From the NCBI GenBank assembly GCA_029582165.1, contig CM055870.1:47200513-47264512 (forward strand): a DNA stretch of 64,000 nt. The letters run 5' to 3'. Of the stretch, positions 10,819 through 22,625 are shown piece after piece (the stretch's first letter is position 1; the number at the start of each line of letters is the position of its first letter). The notes beneath the pieces are model-generated. The model was not told where the DNA came from and searched no databases. It saw only the letters and a list, made by a program, of their open reading frames with translations. This DNA comes from Portulaca oleracea (taxonomy: Eukaryota; Streptophyta; Magnoliopsida; Caryophyllales; Portulacaceae). A program made the position numbers and the translations under genes.

Positions 10819-12213
10819 TTTGGTATCGATATAATCCGCGCGAGACTAAGAAGCTTCAACGACAAGTGGAAGAGCTCATTCCTAGGGGCTTCGTTCGGGA
10901 GAGCATAAGTTCGTGCTTCGCGCCCGCTCTTTTGGTTCCCAAGAAGGATGAGACCTACCAAACGTACGTCGATAGTCGAGATATTTAGAACATTACCATC
11001 AAGTACATTTATCCTATACCGAGGCTCGACGATATGCTCAATGAGTTGCATGGCTCTCATATTTTTTCCAAAATCGACCTCCAAAGTGGGTACCATCAAA
11101 TCCGGATGCAGGAAGGCGCCGAATGGAAGACGACCTTCAAGACCAAGGGTGGGTTGTACAAGTGGCTCCTTATGGCATTCGGCCTCTCCAACACCCCAAG
11201 CACCTTCATGCGCCTTATGAATGAGGTCTTGAGGCCCTATATTGGCAAGTTCGTGGTTGTGTACTTCAACGACATTCTCGTCTACTCTAAGTGTGAGGGC
11301 GATCATCTTCGCCAGCTGAAGTTTTTTGGTAAGCTTGAGCAGTGTGAATTCTGCACTCCTCCAGTTACCTTTCTCGATTATATTGTGTCGGGTCGACGGA
11401 TCTCAATGGATCCCTTGACGTGGAAGTTATTCGATCATGGTCTGTTTCCTCTACCCTTATGGAGGTGAAAAGCTTCCATGACCTTGCTTCTTTCTATCGT
11501 CGGTTCGTCAAAGGTTTCAGCACCCTCACAGCTCCCATCACCGAATGCATGAAGAAGGGTGTCGTAGAGTGGACCAAGTCTGGCGCACAAGTAATTTGAG
11601 AAGCTTTAAGCCAAGCTTTATGAAGCTTCGGTGCTTTCCCTCCGGGAATTCTCAGAAGTTTTTGAGATTAACTGTGATGTAAGCAGGGTAGGCATTGGGG
11701 GCGTTCTTATGCAAAATTAGTCCCATAGCCTACTTCGGCGAGAAGCTCAATGGTTCGAGGAAGAACTACTTCACCCGTGGCAAGGAGTTCTATGCCATTG
11801 TTTGTGCCCTCGACCATTAGTCTCACTACTTGAGGCCAAACCAATTTGTCCTCTACTCCAATCACGAGGCACTCAAGTACTTGAACGACCAGCACAAGCT
11901 CAACACCCAACATGCCAAGTGGACGGAATACCTCTAGAGCTTCAATTTTGTGGCCCAACACAAGAAGGGGAGCGTCAATGTATTGGCCAACGCTCTCTCT
12001 CGGAGGCATGCTCTACTCACGGATATGGAAGCTCGGGTCCTTGGTTTCCAACATATGCAAGAGTACTACAAGAAGGATAAGGATTTCAATCCTCATCTCG
12101 AGGGAGGTGGAAGACCATATGTTCTCCAATATGGGTTCCTTTTTAAGAGGAACAAGTTGTGTATCCCGAGGTTCCCGTTGAGGAGGTTGCTCGTGAAAGA
12201 GGTTCATGAAGGT

Positions 12214-13053
12214 TGAAATAACCCTAGAGGGGGGGTGATTAGGGTTATGAAAAATTATGCACTTTAAACAACACAACCAAGTTAAATAGCACTTTTAGAT
12301 ACTGAAAATAACTTCTTTATTATTGAATAAAAATGCTTAAGGAGGAGGTTACAACTCGGCTGGGATGAGGATTGTGAGGTCCTCAGCACAGCTTACAAAG
12401 GCAGAAGACTGGGTAGCTGTCTTATGATCTTGAGGCCTCACAGAAGAGGCGATTTCACACAGTGACCTCACTTATCAGTAGATCACTGAACTCAAATGTT
12501 TATGCGACCTTATGAGGTCCTCACCAGCTAGATCCCTGGTTACTACACTCGCTACAAATCAAATGTGGTTACACTCAGAATTAACACAATTCCTACACTC
12601 AGAGTTTTCTTTCACAAAACTCCTACAACGATTTTCTTCCTTGGAAATCGATACATGTAAAGAGAATCAATTCTCTTATTTATATTGAACTCCTCAACGA
12701 CTTCCTCTAGTTGCCTTGTTTGCTTCTTGATTCTTTCCAGTTTGTGTTGGTTCTGATTTGGCAAGTATCTTCATTGAGTTGAACGTTTCAATGAAGATTT
12801 GTTTCCTTTTTCTGACTTGATCTTCATGAGTTGTCTTGCCATGCTTTTCCTTCCTTTTCGTTTGACGCCTAATAAGGAAATGAGAATGATTACAATCATA
12901 TCTTTAAAATGGAGGAAAGATATAGGATAAGGATATGTTTGATACTTCCCTTAAGTGGCTGGATGATCTTTCAAACAAAATAATATGGTGCTGATGGTTG
13001 AGGTCCTCACAAATGTTTGCGCTGAGGTCCTCATGGTCAGTTGAGTTTCTTCA
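12214..13053 (-). repeat. 3' LTR of the copia-type gag-only element
   Basis: 840 bp, nearly identical to 15467-16297. On the minus strand a TATAAATA box is at 12684-12677. The 11-bp palindrome TGAGGTCCTCA occurs at 12375, 12513, 12999 and 13023: two copies upstream of the TATA box and two downstream. Confidence 0.92.
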
Positions 13054-13390
13054 ATCTCCCCTTTTTTGTTTGAAAGACAAAACTCCTGGGGAATCCTATA
13101 CAGAGCTGATAGCAGTAGTGGCATATGCATATAGTAGTAGGATAGTAGCAATCATATAGCATAACAGCAGTGTAGAGGTTTGCTGCAATTACAGACCAAA
13201 AGAGTTCTCCCCCTTTTTGTCTTTCAGACAATAAGGAAACAGGAGACTACAAGAACTAAATTGTGTAGCGAAAATAAGCAGAGTAAGAGAGAGGAAGAAG
13301 GAGGGATAGGAGGAAAAGAAACGATGAGGACACCTTGACCAGGCCCTGATTTAATTTTGAGGTACCAGAGAGGCCATGCTGATGAGGACA

Positions 13391-15409
13391 TCAGAGGTCC
13401 AGGCATGCAGTGAGTTGACGAACCTGGGAGGAGGAGAGAGACCACATGTAGGGAGAAGGGATAATAGGACTCCCCCTCAATTTGACAGCTTGTGCATAGG
13501 TTGAGGTCCTCATGATAGAAGACTCCCCCTCAAATGGTGCGGGTGGTGTTGATTCGCGACCTTCCCAATGTCTAGGATCTTGTCTTGGCTTTTGTCTCCA
13601 AAGTTCACTCTTGCATTCTTGTTGATTTTCAGTTTGAAGAGCTTGGTTGGATCTCCGTGTTTGAGGCATACCTGTAAAAGAAGACACTATACCTTTCTTG
13701 GTCTCTGACCAAGGATGAGATCGTTGCAATGAGGTCTTTGGGACCCAGATTTTAGTAATGCACGGAGGTCTAGTTCCTTTAGACAGGGGATTTGATGAGG
13801 TCCTTATTTTATTTTCTATAGGAGGTCCTCTATGATGATTTTCTCTAAGAGGCGGAATGTTTGGGATAGGAAGGAGAGGTCCTTTGTTGGCATGGAAAGG
13901 AGGACTTTTGGACCGATAGTTTTTGAGAGGTGGGGTATTGGGTGTGGGAAGGAAAGGTCCTCTGGGAGGGTGATTTGTAGGAATTTTGGTCCGAGGTTGA
14001 GAAGAGGGGGTTGTGGAGACTGGTTTGCTTTGGTAAGGATGTGAATTATTGACTGCCTCATTGGATAATTGAGTGATGGTTTTATAGCAGTCTTTGACCT
14101 CAAAAGATAGTCTATTACTTTCTGTGAATAGGAGGTCATTTTGAGAGTTCAGGCTTTCTATGGCCTCACAGAGACTTTGAACATGGTTGGTAAGGTGTTT
14201 GATTCTTTCTATCAAGGACTTAGAGTATTTAAAAAGATGCATACACTTATGAGCAAGATGTAATGGTGAAAGATTAAGGAGGTCATCAATGTTTACCTCG
14301 TCATGAGATGAGGTTGGATCTTGATCCTCACTTGTGTTTGCCATCAGACATACATTTGTTATTTCTTCTACCTCACTGTGGCCTTCACTGGAATCACTAT
14401 CACTCCATGTCTCCATCATTACCTCATGGTTATGCTGTTGAGGTCGATTGTTTCTCTTGTCTTTGTTTCTTCTGGCGTGAGGGTAGTCCTTCATAAGGTG
14501 TTTTGAGCTGCCACAAACAAAACAAGTAAATGGGTCAGCATCTTTTCTTGATGAGGACTTACCTTTTGAGGTTGCTTTTCTGTTTTATCCATCCTTGATG
14601 TATCCTCGAAAGGTTGGATTTTTCTTGTATAATCTTCTGAACCCTCTTGCCATCATTGCCATTGTATCTTCCTCCTCATCATCATCTGACTCACTGTCAG
14701 ATTTACATACTGCCTTGAGGGCAATTTCCTTGGGTTCTGAGAGGTCATTCAATTGGATCTCATAGGCCAATAGTTTTCCAATGAGTTCCTCCAGTTTGAG
14801 GGCCTTGAGATCTTGAGCTTCTTCAATGGCTGTGACTTTTGGACCCCATTTTCTTCTAGGCAGGCATCGGAGGATCTTTCTAACTTGTTCCTTATTTGGG
14901 TAGGTTTTTCCCAGAGATATGAGGTGGTTGGTGATGCTGCTGAATCTTTTGAACATCTCTTCAATAGTCTCATTTTCCTTCATTCTAAAGGCCTCATACT
15001 TTTGGACAAGGATATCTACTTTGGTGTCCTTGACTTGACTTGTGCCTTCATATGAGGTTATCAAGTAATCCCAAACCTGTTTCGCAGTTTCAAAATTAGA
15101 TATACGTTCAAAATCATTCGAATTTAAACTGCAATAAATCAAGTTTAAGGCATGAGTATTTTTTCTCAATTGCTCCAACTCTTTCTTGGTCATTTCATAT
15201 CTTTTCTTTGGTCCATCTTGACCAGCACTGTTCTTCTTCATGGGAGTGGGATAATCTCCCTCGGTAACCACAGTCCAGAGGTCCTCATCTTGGTCCTTGA
15301 GGAAGACCTCCATTTGTCTTTTCCATGACCTATAGTTTTCTCGAGTAAGTAGTGGAGCTATTGTCCATGAGCGTCCTTGAGGAGCTTCGATTGTGTTGAG
15401 GCTGGCCAT
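13391..15409 (-). pseudogene. Copia-type Gag with zinc knuckle, one in-frame stop
   Basis: The frame runs from ATG 15409 (MASLN) to 13391, about 672 codons, broken only by a TAA at 14587-14585. Residues 1-274 match the copia Gag (UBN2-like) fold: NYRSWKRQMEVFL, a segment around VWDYL and KYEAFRMKENETIEEM, then LPRRKWGPKVTAIEEA. After the stop comes a CCHC knuckle (14524-14483) whose last Cys is Tyr (CFVCGSSKHLMKDY). A heptad-like segment (about 14250-14080) suggests a coiled coil, and a proline-rich repeat with PFLPTPNTPPL-type units follows. The WVPK motif that precedes integrase in copia polyproteins is present at about 13740, but integrase is not. The long coiled-coil gag resembles Sirevirus-type gag, but that assignment is tentative. 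Confidence 0.85.
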
Positions 15410-15448
15410 GATCTTTACCACGAGTTGTTAGACTCTTCAGATCTGTGG

Positions 15449-15466
15449 ACCTGCTCTGATACCAAT
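15449..15466 (-). other. Primer-binding site (initiator tRNA-Met type)
   Basis: The minus strand reads ATTGGTATCAGAGCAGG immediately after the LTR end TTATTTCA. TGGTATCAGAGC is the standard plant tRNA-Met primer site. Confidence 0.9.
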
Positions 15467-16297
15467 TGAAATAATTCTAGAGGGGGGTGATTAGGGTTAT
15501 GAAAAATTCTGCACTTTAAACAACACAACCAAGTTAAATAGTACTTTTAGATACTGAAAATAACTTCTTTATTATTGAATAAAAGTGCTTAAGGAGGAGG
15601 TTACAACTCGGCTGGGATGAGGATTGTGAGGTCCTCAAAGATACCTTACAAAGGCGTAAGACTGTCTTATGATCTTGAGGCCTCACAGAAGAGGCGATTT
15701 CACACAGTGACCTCACTTATCAGTAGATCACTGAACCCAAATGTTTATGCGACCTTATGAGGTCCTCACCAGCTAGATCCCTGGTTACTACACTTGCCAC
15801 AAATCAAATGTGGTTACACTCAGAATTAACACAATTCCTACACTCAGAGTTTTCTTTCACAAAACTCCTACAACGATTTTCTTCCTTGGAAATCGATACA
15901 TGTAAAGAGAATCAATTCTCTTATTTATATTGAACTCCTCAACGACTTCCTCTAGTTGCCTTGTTTGCTTCTTGATTCTTTCCAGTTTGTGTTGGTTCTG
16001 ATTTGGCAAGTATCTTCATTGAGTTGAACGTTTCAATGAAGATTTGTTTCCTTTTTCTGACTTGATCTTCATGAGTTGTCTTGCCATGCTTTTCCTTCCT
16101 TTTCGTTTGACGCCTAATAAGATATGAGAATGATTACAATCATATCTTTAAAATGGAGGAAAGATATAGGATAAGGATATGTTTGATACTTCCCTTAAGT
16201 GGCTGGATGATCTTTAAAACAAAATAATATGGTGTTGATGGTTGAGGTCCTCACAGATGTTTGCGCTGAGATCCTCATGGTCAGTTGAGTTTCTTCA
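15467..16297 (-). repeat. 5' LTR of the copia-type gag-only element
   Basis: 831 bp partner of the LTR at 12214. It has a TATAAATA box at 15929-15922 (minus strand). TGAGGTCCTCA lies at 15627, 15758 and 16243, with a one-base variant at 16267. A small internal deletion relative to the other LTR lies near 15660 (loss of about 7-9 bp). Confidence 0.92.
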
Positions 16298-16919
16298 AAG
16301 GTGGTCTTGCCGATAACTTCAACATCAACAAGACCATTGATGTGCACAATGAGCACTTAGTTTGGCCCAAGATGGGAGGTGACGTGCATGATGTGATCTC
16401 AAAGTGTGTCCCATGCCACCGCGTGAAGAGCCAGTTCTACCAAGGGCTCTACACTCCCCTTCCGATACCAAACCACCATTAGGAGGACTTGAACATGGAC
16501 TTTATTGTGACTCTTCCGTGGACTGCTTGAGGTAAGGACGCAGTGATGGTAGTGGCGGACTAATTTCCCAAGTTGGCACATTTCATTGCCCGTGAGAAAA
16601 TTAATGACCCTACCTACATCACGAATCTCTTTTTTCAAGAGATCATGAGGTTGCATGGATATCCAAGGACCATTGTCTCGGATGGGGATACCAAATTTGT
16701 CAGTCATTTTTGGTGATCTCTTTGGAAGCTTTTGGGCACAAAGTTGCTTTTCGGCACGTCCCACCATCCCCAAACCGATAGACAAATGGAAACGACCAAT
16801 AAGACCCTCTCCACCTTGCTTCGAGGGCTTGTGAGCAATAGTTTGCGGGATTGGAACGTCAAACTTTGTCATGCCGAGTTCGCATACAACCGAGCTCCTT
16901 CCAATGCCACCGGCCAATT

Positions 16920-18362
16920 TGTTTAATTATTTAAAATGTTCGGTTTTTGCATAAAAATAAATTAAAAAATGATTTCATTCACATCCACCACCAATTCAAA
17001 GCTAGGCCCGAGAGGAATGGACTAGAAATCGATAAAACCTAGGCGGGTTTTATCAATTTCAATCCACCTCTCTCTGGGCCGAGGAGGAGGAAGAAGACCC
17101 AGCCCAGAGTCCAGTAAAACCCAGGCGGGGTTTAATGGGTTCTGGCGGCCCACTTCTTCCTTCCCGAGCCTGAATTGAGTGTTTTGGATTGGGATTGAAT
17201 TATTATTAACTTATTTTGTGCAATTTCAAATAATTTAAATAATAAAAAACGGGTTTGTAAATAAATAAAGTTTCATCATCCCGAAAATGAATTTTGAAAA
17301 TAAAAATATCTTTATTTAAGGATTAAGAAACCTTAGTCGACTCTCGATTACAAAAGTAGCGCATCCGAAAACATTTCCCCGAACGGGAATTTTTTCGGGT
17401 CCTACAGAACCCGAATTCTAAATCCGGGGGCGAGGTTACGAATTCGAGAATTAAAAAATTCTCGAATCCGCCTGTTTGAAAACAGACTCTACTAGAACCG
17501 AACTTGAAATGAAATGAGCGGGGAGAAATTTAATTAATTTCACAAAATTATATTCCGAACATGCGAGGATTAAAGTATGAAGTTTTTTACAAAATAATGT
17601 ACATATAAGCCAACTTAAAGAATAAAAATTACATGATTGAATACAAAAGATGTACAAACCTCACTTGGAGCAGAAGATCGATCTCCGAACGATGTTGAAT
17701 TAGGCCCTTGGGTGAAATGGTGGATGTTTGAGGATAGTGAGAAGTGTGGTGTATGGATGATAGGATGATGATAGTTAGGATGACTGTGAGAGAGGATGAG
17801 GGTAGGTGATGAGAGAAACTTGATGGGAGGAGGATTAGAATGATGAAAATGAGCGAGGACGAGGGGGTATTTACTATTTATAGGTGGATGATGAGGGATG
17901 AAGATGGAAGGAGGGAGAGATGATCATGATCATAGCTGAATCGTAGGCCGCATGACCTACGCCATGATCATGGGTCAAACAGTCAAGGCAACGATCAAGG
18001 GATCTGGAGGGAGAGTGATGGCGCCAAAATTCAACTTTAATATCGTAAGTCAAGCGGCCTATGATATTAAAACACATGGATTGGTGACATGGAAGAGCTG
18101 AAGCGGGCTGGATTTCAACAGCATAGGTCAGGCGACCTACGCTTCCTTTTCCTGGGCTCGACCTACTTGTTGGGCCCAACTGAGAGGCATCGTAGGCTAT
18201 GCGGCCTACGCCTCTTAATGTTGGGCTTGCTCGTTTGCTGGGTCCGTCTTGTTTATGCGATAGGCCCAAAGGCCTATGCTAGCTCTTAGGTCGTGGTTTG
18301 TTAGGTTTTGGCGCGTCGGGTTTGATCTCCTGAATTCATCGGTGCAAATTCCGGTGTCTACA
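16920..18362 (-). repeat. Probable solo LTR (minus orientation)
   Basis: On the minus strand the segment begins TGTAGACACCGG and ends AATTAAACA, the TG...CA form of an LTR. A TATAAATA box lies at 17882-17875 on that strand. Upstream of it are five hyphenated palindromes of the type GTAGGYCNNGCGRCCTAC (17942-18278). No primer site, polypurine tract or coding sequence adjoins it. The 5-bp flanks (CAATT and CATAT) are not identical, so an inserted solo LTR is likely but not proven. It truncates the gypsy integrase at 16919. Confidence 0.55.
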
Positions 18363-18891
18363 CATATATATTTTTTTATCTCAATAAGTAATATTTTCAT
18401 ACGCTTTATAAAATTAAAATATTTATGTAAATTTTTAAATTAAAAATAATTTATATATTACAAATGATTGAATTAGACGATTAGAAAATTAAGTTAATTT
18501 ATTCTTATGGATTGTCGATAGAAGAAAAGAAACGGATATTCATTGCGTCATCTTCTAAAGGAGAGTAACAATTAGTTGATTTAAATTTAAAATTCCATTT
18601 TTTAAATTTACATTTAATTTTTATCTTGGTTTACTTTTGAGTTGGTCATTATTTTATCAAACTAAAGGAAATTTGTTATGAGAAAAAAGAATTTAAAAAC
18701 TTTTGTAAAGTTAATTTAATATATTTAAGTGAAAAGTCTTATCCAATTTGTTAGGACTTGTTGCATTTGTGTGGTAAATACTGAATAATTATTTACATCT
18801 ATTGTTTTTTATTTATACCTTTTCCTTGGTATTGTTCATTTTTATATACATTGTTTAGTGGGCCTTTCAAGCATAATTGACTTTTTTCAAC
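18363..18891. other. AT-rich non-coding stretch
   Basis: No gene is seen. The last 250 bp (about 18640-18890) share weak similarity with 25105-25330 on the other side of the Tourist element, including ACTTGTGTGGT/ATTTGTGTGGT, CTTTGGTATTGTT/CTTGGTATTGTTC and GACTTTTT blocks in the same order. Confidence 0.5.
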
Positions 18892-19239
18892 TTAGGGTGT
18901 GTTTGGTTGGGATTCCCATTTTCCGGTGTTTGTTGACCGGAAAATGGAGAAAACCATTTTCCAAGAAAATGAGTTTCCCCCACCCCTTTGTAAATTATTT
19001 TCTTGACTCCAACCTAAGGAAAATCATTGTCTCCCTCTCTCCCCTACTCTCTCTCTCTGTCTCTCTCATATTTCTCTCTCTCATACACCCGTTTTGATAT
19101 CTTCTCTCTCTCGTTTTTCTTTCCTCCACCACTCTCTCTCCTACACTCGTTTTAATATATATATTTTTTTTTTGCACAAGCAAACAGATTATATATAACA
19201 ATCATCAATGTAGCTTACAAATAGTGAGGGCAGGATCCC

Positions 19240-22200
19240 TCAGCAATCACATACAGAGTACTGTGTCAAATAGACTTTGTATTTTTTCCTAGATTTTGCT
19301 GCCAGAAGGATCTTGTTCATTACATCATTTTTCACCAAATTTACTATCACCTGAGGGGTAGCATTACGCTTATTGTGGACTCGATTGTTTCTTTCTGTCC
19401 AGATGTGGTAGACATATGCTGTGAGGATAGCACAATTCAGATGGTTTTCTTTGCTTCTTTTTCTGAGTTCGCTCAAATGGTGTTTCCATTCTTGGGTGGT
19501 TGAAAGTTTGCCCAGCTCCCAATGTCTCATAGCTTGCTTCACCTCCTTCCCAAACTCGCAACCAAGAAAAAGGTGGTCGATTGTTTCAGTCTCCAAATCG
19601 CAGTAGGGGCAAAGCGGAGTACCTGTAGGTTGCCAACGCATTGTTCTAGCTCGTACATGTAGCTTACCATGCAACAGGACCCGAGTGATGAAGGAATGAC
19701 GTGGGATTGAAAGAGGATTCCAAATGATTGAAGCCCAACCTTCCTCATTCATAGTCCCAAGGCTCCATATATACCCCGATATCGTATCGTAGTCCCCATT
19801 AGCTGTAGCCTCTCTCCCATTCCAGCGCTACCGGTACCCAGGGTCACAACCCCATTTGAAGTATTCTTTAATAAGGCAAAGATGCTTGAAGTAGGTGCAG
19901 ACATCATAAGGGGGTAGATAGTCCCACCAGAATGACCCTCGAATGTATTTGGCATGAATCCATTTGACCCATAAATTATCCTCTTTTCTCTGAATCGCCC
20001 AAACCAGCCGGGCAATGTTGGCATTGTTCTAGGATACAAGGTCTCGGAGACCTAGTCCTCCCGAATGCTTTGGTTTGCAAACAATTTCCCAGGCCACCAT
20101 AGGGGCTTTTTTATATTGGTAGGAAGAGCCCCACAAAAAATTACGACAAAATCGAGTAATTTCCTCGACGGCGTGCTTAGGGATGACCATAATTCTAGCC
20201 CAGAAACTGTATATCCCCATCAAGACAGAGTTAATCAGTGTGACCCTACCAGCATAAGAGATGTGCCTGCTTTCCCAAGTTTTGATTCTCGAGAGAATCT
20301 TCTCCACAAGAACATTGGCATCGTTTTTTGTGAGATTATTAGAGGAGATAGGAATTCCTAGATATTTGAAAGGAAGCGTACTTTCCTAATCGCTTCTTCT
20401 ATAAGAGCAGTTGCAATATCATTGGGAACGCCCCCTATGACCACTTCAGATTTCCCATTATTAGCAATTAGTCCTGTGGCTGCTGAGAAGTGGTCGAAAG
20501 CCTTCTTAATGGTTTGAATAGAGAGTCTATTAGCTGAGGAGAACAAGATCAGGTCATCTGCAAAAACAAGATGAGTGAGTTGCAGTCGTCTGCAGAGTGG
20601 ATGGCACTTGAATCCCTCCTGCTTGCTGACATAATACTGAATAGATCTGGACAGGTATTCCATTGTCAGAACAAAGAGGAGTGGCGACATCGGGTCACCT
20701 TGCCTTAGTCCTCTCTTCCCGTTGAAGGTGAGAGAGGTGATGCCATTCGAACAAATGGCGAATGTTGGTGATGTGACACAAGCCATTATGTAGTTGACAA
20801 GCCATCCCGGGAATCGATAAGCCTGAAGAGCTTCTTCAATGAAAGTCCAATGCACCGAGTCAAAGGCTTTTTGAAGATCTATTTTCATTAAGCATCTAGG
20901 TGCTATGGTCGACCGAGTGTAACCCCTTACTATCTCTTGGCAAAGTAGAACATTGTGAAGGAGCTGTCGACCAGATACAAAAACCCCTTGGCTTGGGTTG
21001 ATTAGGTCAGGGAGGACCTCTCGAATCCTTGATGCAATGATTTTGGTGATTCCCTTATAAAAGGTGTTACAACAGGCAATTGGCCGAAACTCAATGACTT
21101 TGCTGGGGTTTGGCACCTTTAGGATAAGTACCAAATTAGTTGCATTTATTTGTCGTAGGAGCTTCCCTGTGAGGAAAAATTCTTGAGCTGCAGATAAGAC
21201 AAGCGCTCTTATTTGATTCCAGCAACTTTTATAAAAACCACTGGAATACCCATCTGGTCCGGGCGTTTTGTCATTGGGGATGGAGAAGATGGCATCTTTG
21301 ATGTCCTTGTCTGTGATTGGCCTACTGATCTTGATTTGTTGAGTACATGTAAGCCTGGGGCCCATATTGATTATGTCTTCCTGCAAGTCTGTTTGCTGAT
21401 GGTCTGTGTTGCCAAGCTGATTTTTATAGAACAAACTGAGTTGATCGTTGACCTCCTGAAGACCTGTGAATTTAGTTCCATCAATGGTTTCAATTTCACG
21501 AATGTACTGCTGGGAACGTTTTTGTCTCATCTTGGCAAAGAATAATTTTGAGCAGTTGTCTCCCATATCATCCCAAGCCAATTTACTTTGCTGTCGTTTC
21601 AGTAGAAGAGAAGAATGTAGAATGTCGTAGTAGATTCGTCTCTGCTGTTTCTCCTCTTGTTGAAGCGTTATGTCTGGCGGGGTTTGGTTGAGCATATCCT
21701 GGAGGGAGGTTAGCTTATCTCTTGCCGCGACTTCTTGTGTGTAAATATCATGGAACCGATCTTTATGTAGAGCTCGCAGCTTCGGGCGTAGCTGATGGAG
21801 ATATTGTGTTAATTGGAACATTTTGTGACCATCCGGAATTTCCATTAGCATCTCCGTTATCAGTTTGTTGAACCGATCGTCTTTAGTCCACATGTCGCAG
21901 AACTTAAAGGGTTGTTTCTGCTTCTTCATCTCCATGAAGTTGGTCGTGATGACTGAATGGTCTGACAGTCCACATGCCCTGAAGTTAACTTGCATCAAGT
22001 CTGTAATTAGGTACCATTGAGCATTCACGAGAAGTCGGTCTATCCTCGAGCGAACATGGCCATTTGTCCAGGTGTAGTACGTTCCTGAATATGGTGGCTC
22101 GTGGAGGCAACATTGTTGAATACAATGTGTCATCGGTTGGGTCATGAAAGATTCGACTTTGGCTCCTCCAATTCTGTCTTCTTCCGAAATTATCGCATTA

Positions 22201-22625
22201 AAATCACCTAACACCGCCCAAGGACCTTCCATTTCTTCTGCAATCTCCCGAAGTGCTTCCCAGAGAGGCTCTCTTGCATTGATGTCATTGTGTCCATAGA
22301 CCCAAGTTATGTGAAAGGTGGTATTGTTTTGAACAATCGTAATTTGGGTATGAATGTGCTGAGCGGAACTCTCCAAAATTTCTACTTCATATTCCCGAGG
22401 GTTCCATGCAATCCAAATGCGATTTTCGACAATCTTGTCAATGTTTGTAATCGAGTTCCAGTGATTGAACACGTTGTTGTGGAACTTATTTATATTTCTC
22501 TGGGGGATTTTTGTTTCGTATAGTCCAATAAGACCCGCCCCCTGTTGTTGCAAGAAGACCCGTAGGTCTTCTTGCTTCTCCGGGCTGTTAAGCCCTCTGA
22601 TGTTCCAACTGATGATGTTCTTCAT
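19240..22625 (-). pseudogene. LINE copy 1 ORF2: endonuclease and reverse transcriptase, C-terminus broken
   Basis: The likely start is MKNIISWNIRGLN at 22625. The APE-type endonuclease shows ETKIP, the GDFNAI box with IISEEDRIGG, and SDHSVI near the end of the domain. The RT shows KTPGPDGY, KIDLQKAFDSVHW, GLRQGDPMSPLLF and FADDLILF, all intact. A one-base frameshift near 20380 and an in-frame TAG at 20031-20029 then break the frame. The C-terminal cysteine-rich RVT zinc domain continues in pieces (WNPLSIPRHSF..., CPYCDLETETIDHLFLGC) to a stop at 19240. No RNase H domain follows, unlike LINE copy 2. The product would be an endonuclease-RT lacking its C-terminal region. Confidence 0.9.

Larger units (their letters stand above)
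12214..16297 (-). mobile_element. Non-autonomous copia-type LTR retrotransposon (gag only), minus orientation
   Basis: Two LTRs (12214-13053 and 15467-16297) bound a 2.4-kb interior. The perfect target duplication AAGGT lies at 12209-12213 and 16298-16302. Read on the minus strand, each LTR begins TGAAGAAAC and ends TTATTTCA. The primer site is at 15449-15466 and the polypurine tract AAAAAAGGGGAGAT is just inside 13054. The interior encodes only a Ty1/copia-type Gag with a zinc knuckle. There is no protease, integrase or RT, so the element would need a helper. This matches the TR-GAG type of non-autonomous element. It sits inside gypsy integrase sequence. Confidence 0.93.
10828..16919 (+). 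pseudogene. Gypsy RT-RNase H-integrase remnant, split by a copia-type element
   Basis: Reverse transcriptase residues begin within 10 bp of a primer site. They include [22 protein letters not shown] and FGLSNTP. The catalytic box reads YFND instead of Y(V/F)DD, so the enzyme is dead. RNase H follows (about 11640-12010). The frame then stops at 12213 and resumes at 16303 with the HHCC zinc finger of integrase (KCVPCHRVKS) and the core segments DFIVTLP and TIVSDGDTKF. The unit ends at FAYNRAPSNATG (16919). Many stops and shifts are present. The interruption is the element at 12214-16297; codons on either side of it join smoothly once its AAGGT duplication is removed. Confidence 0.85.
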
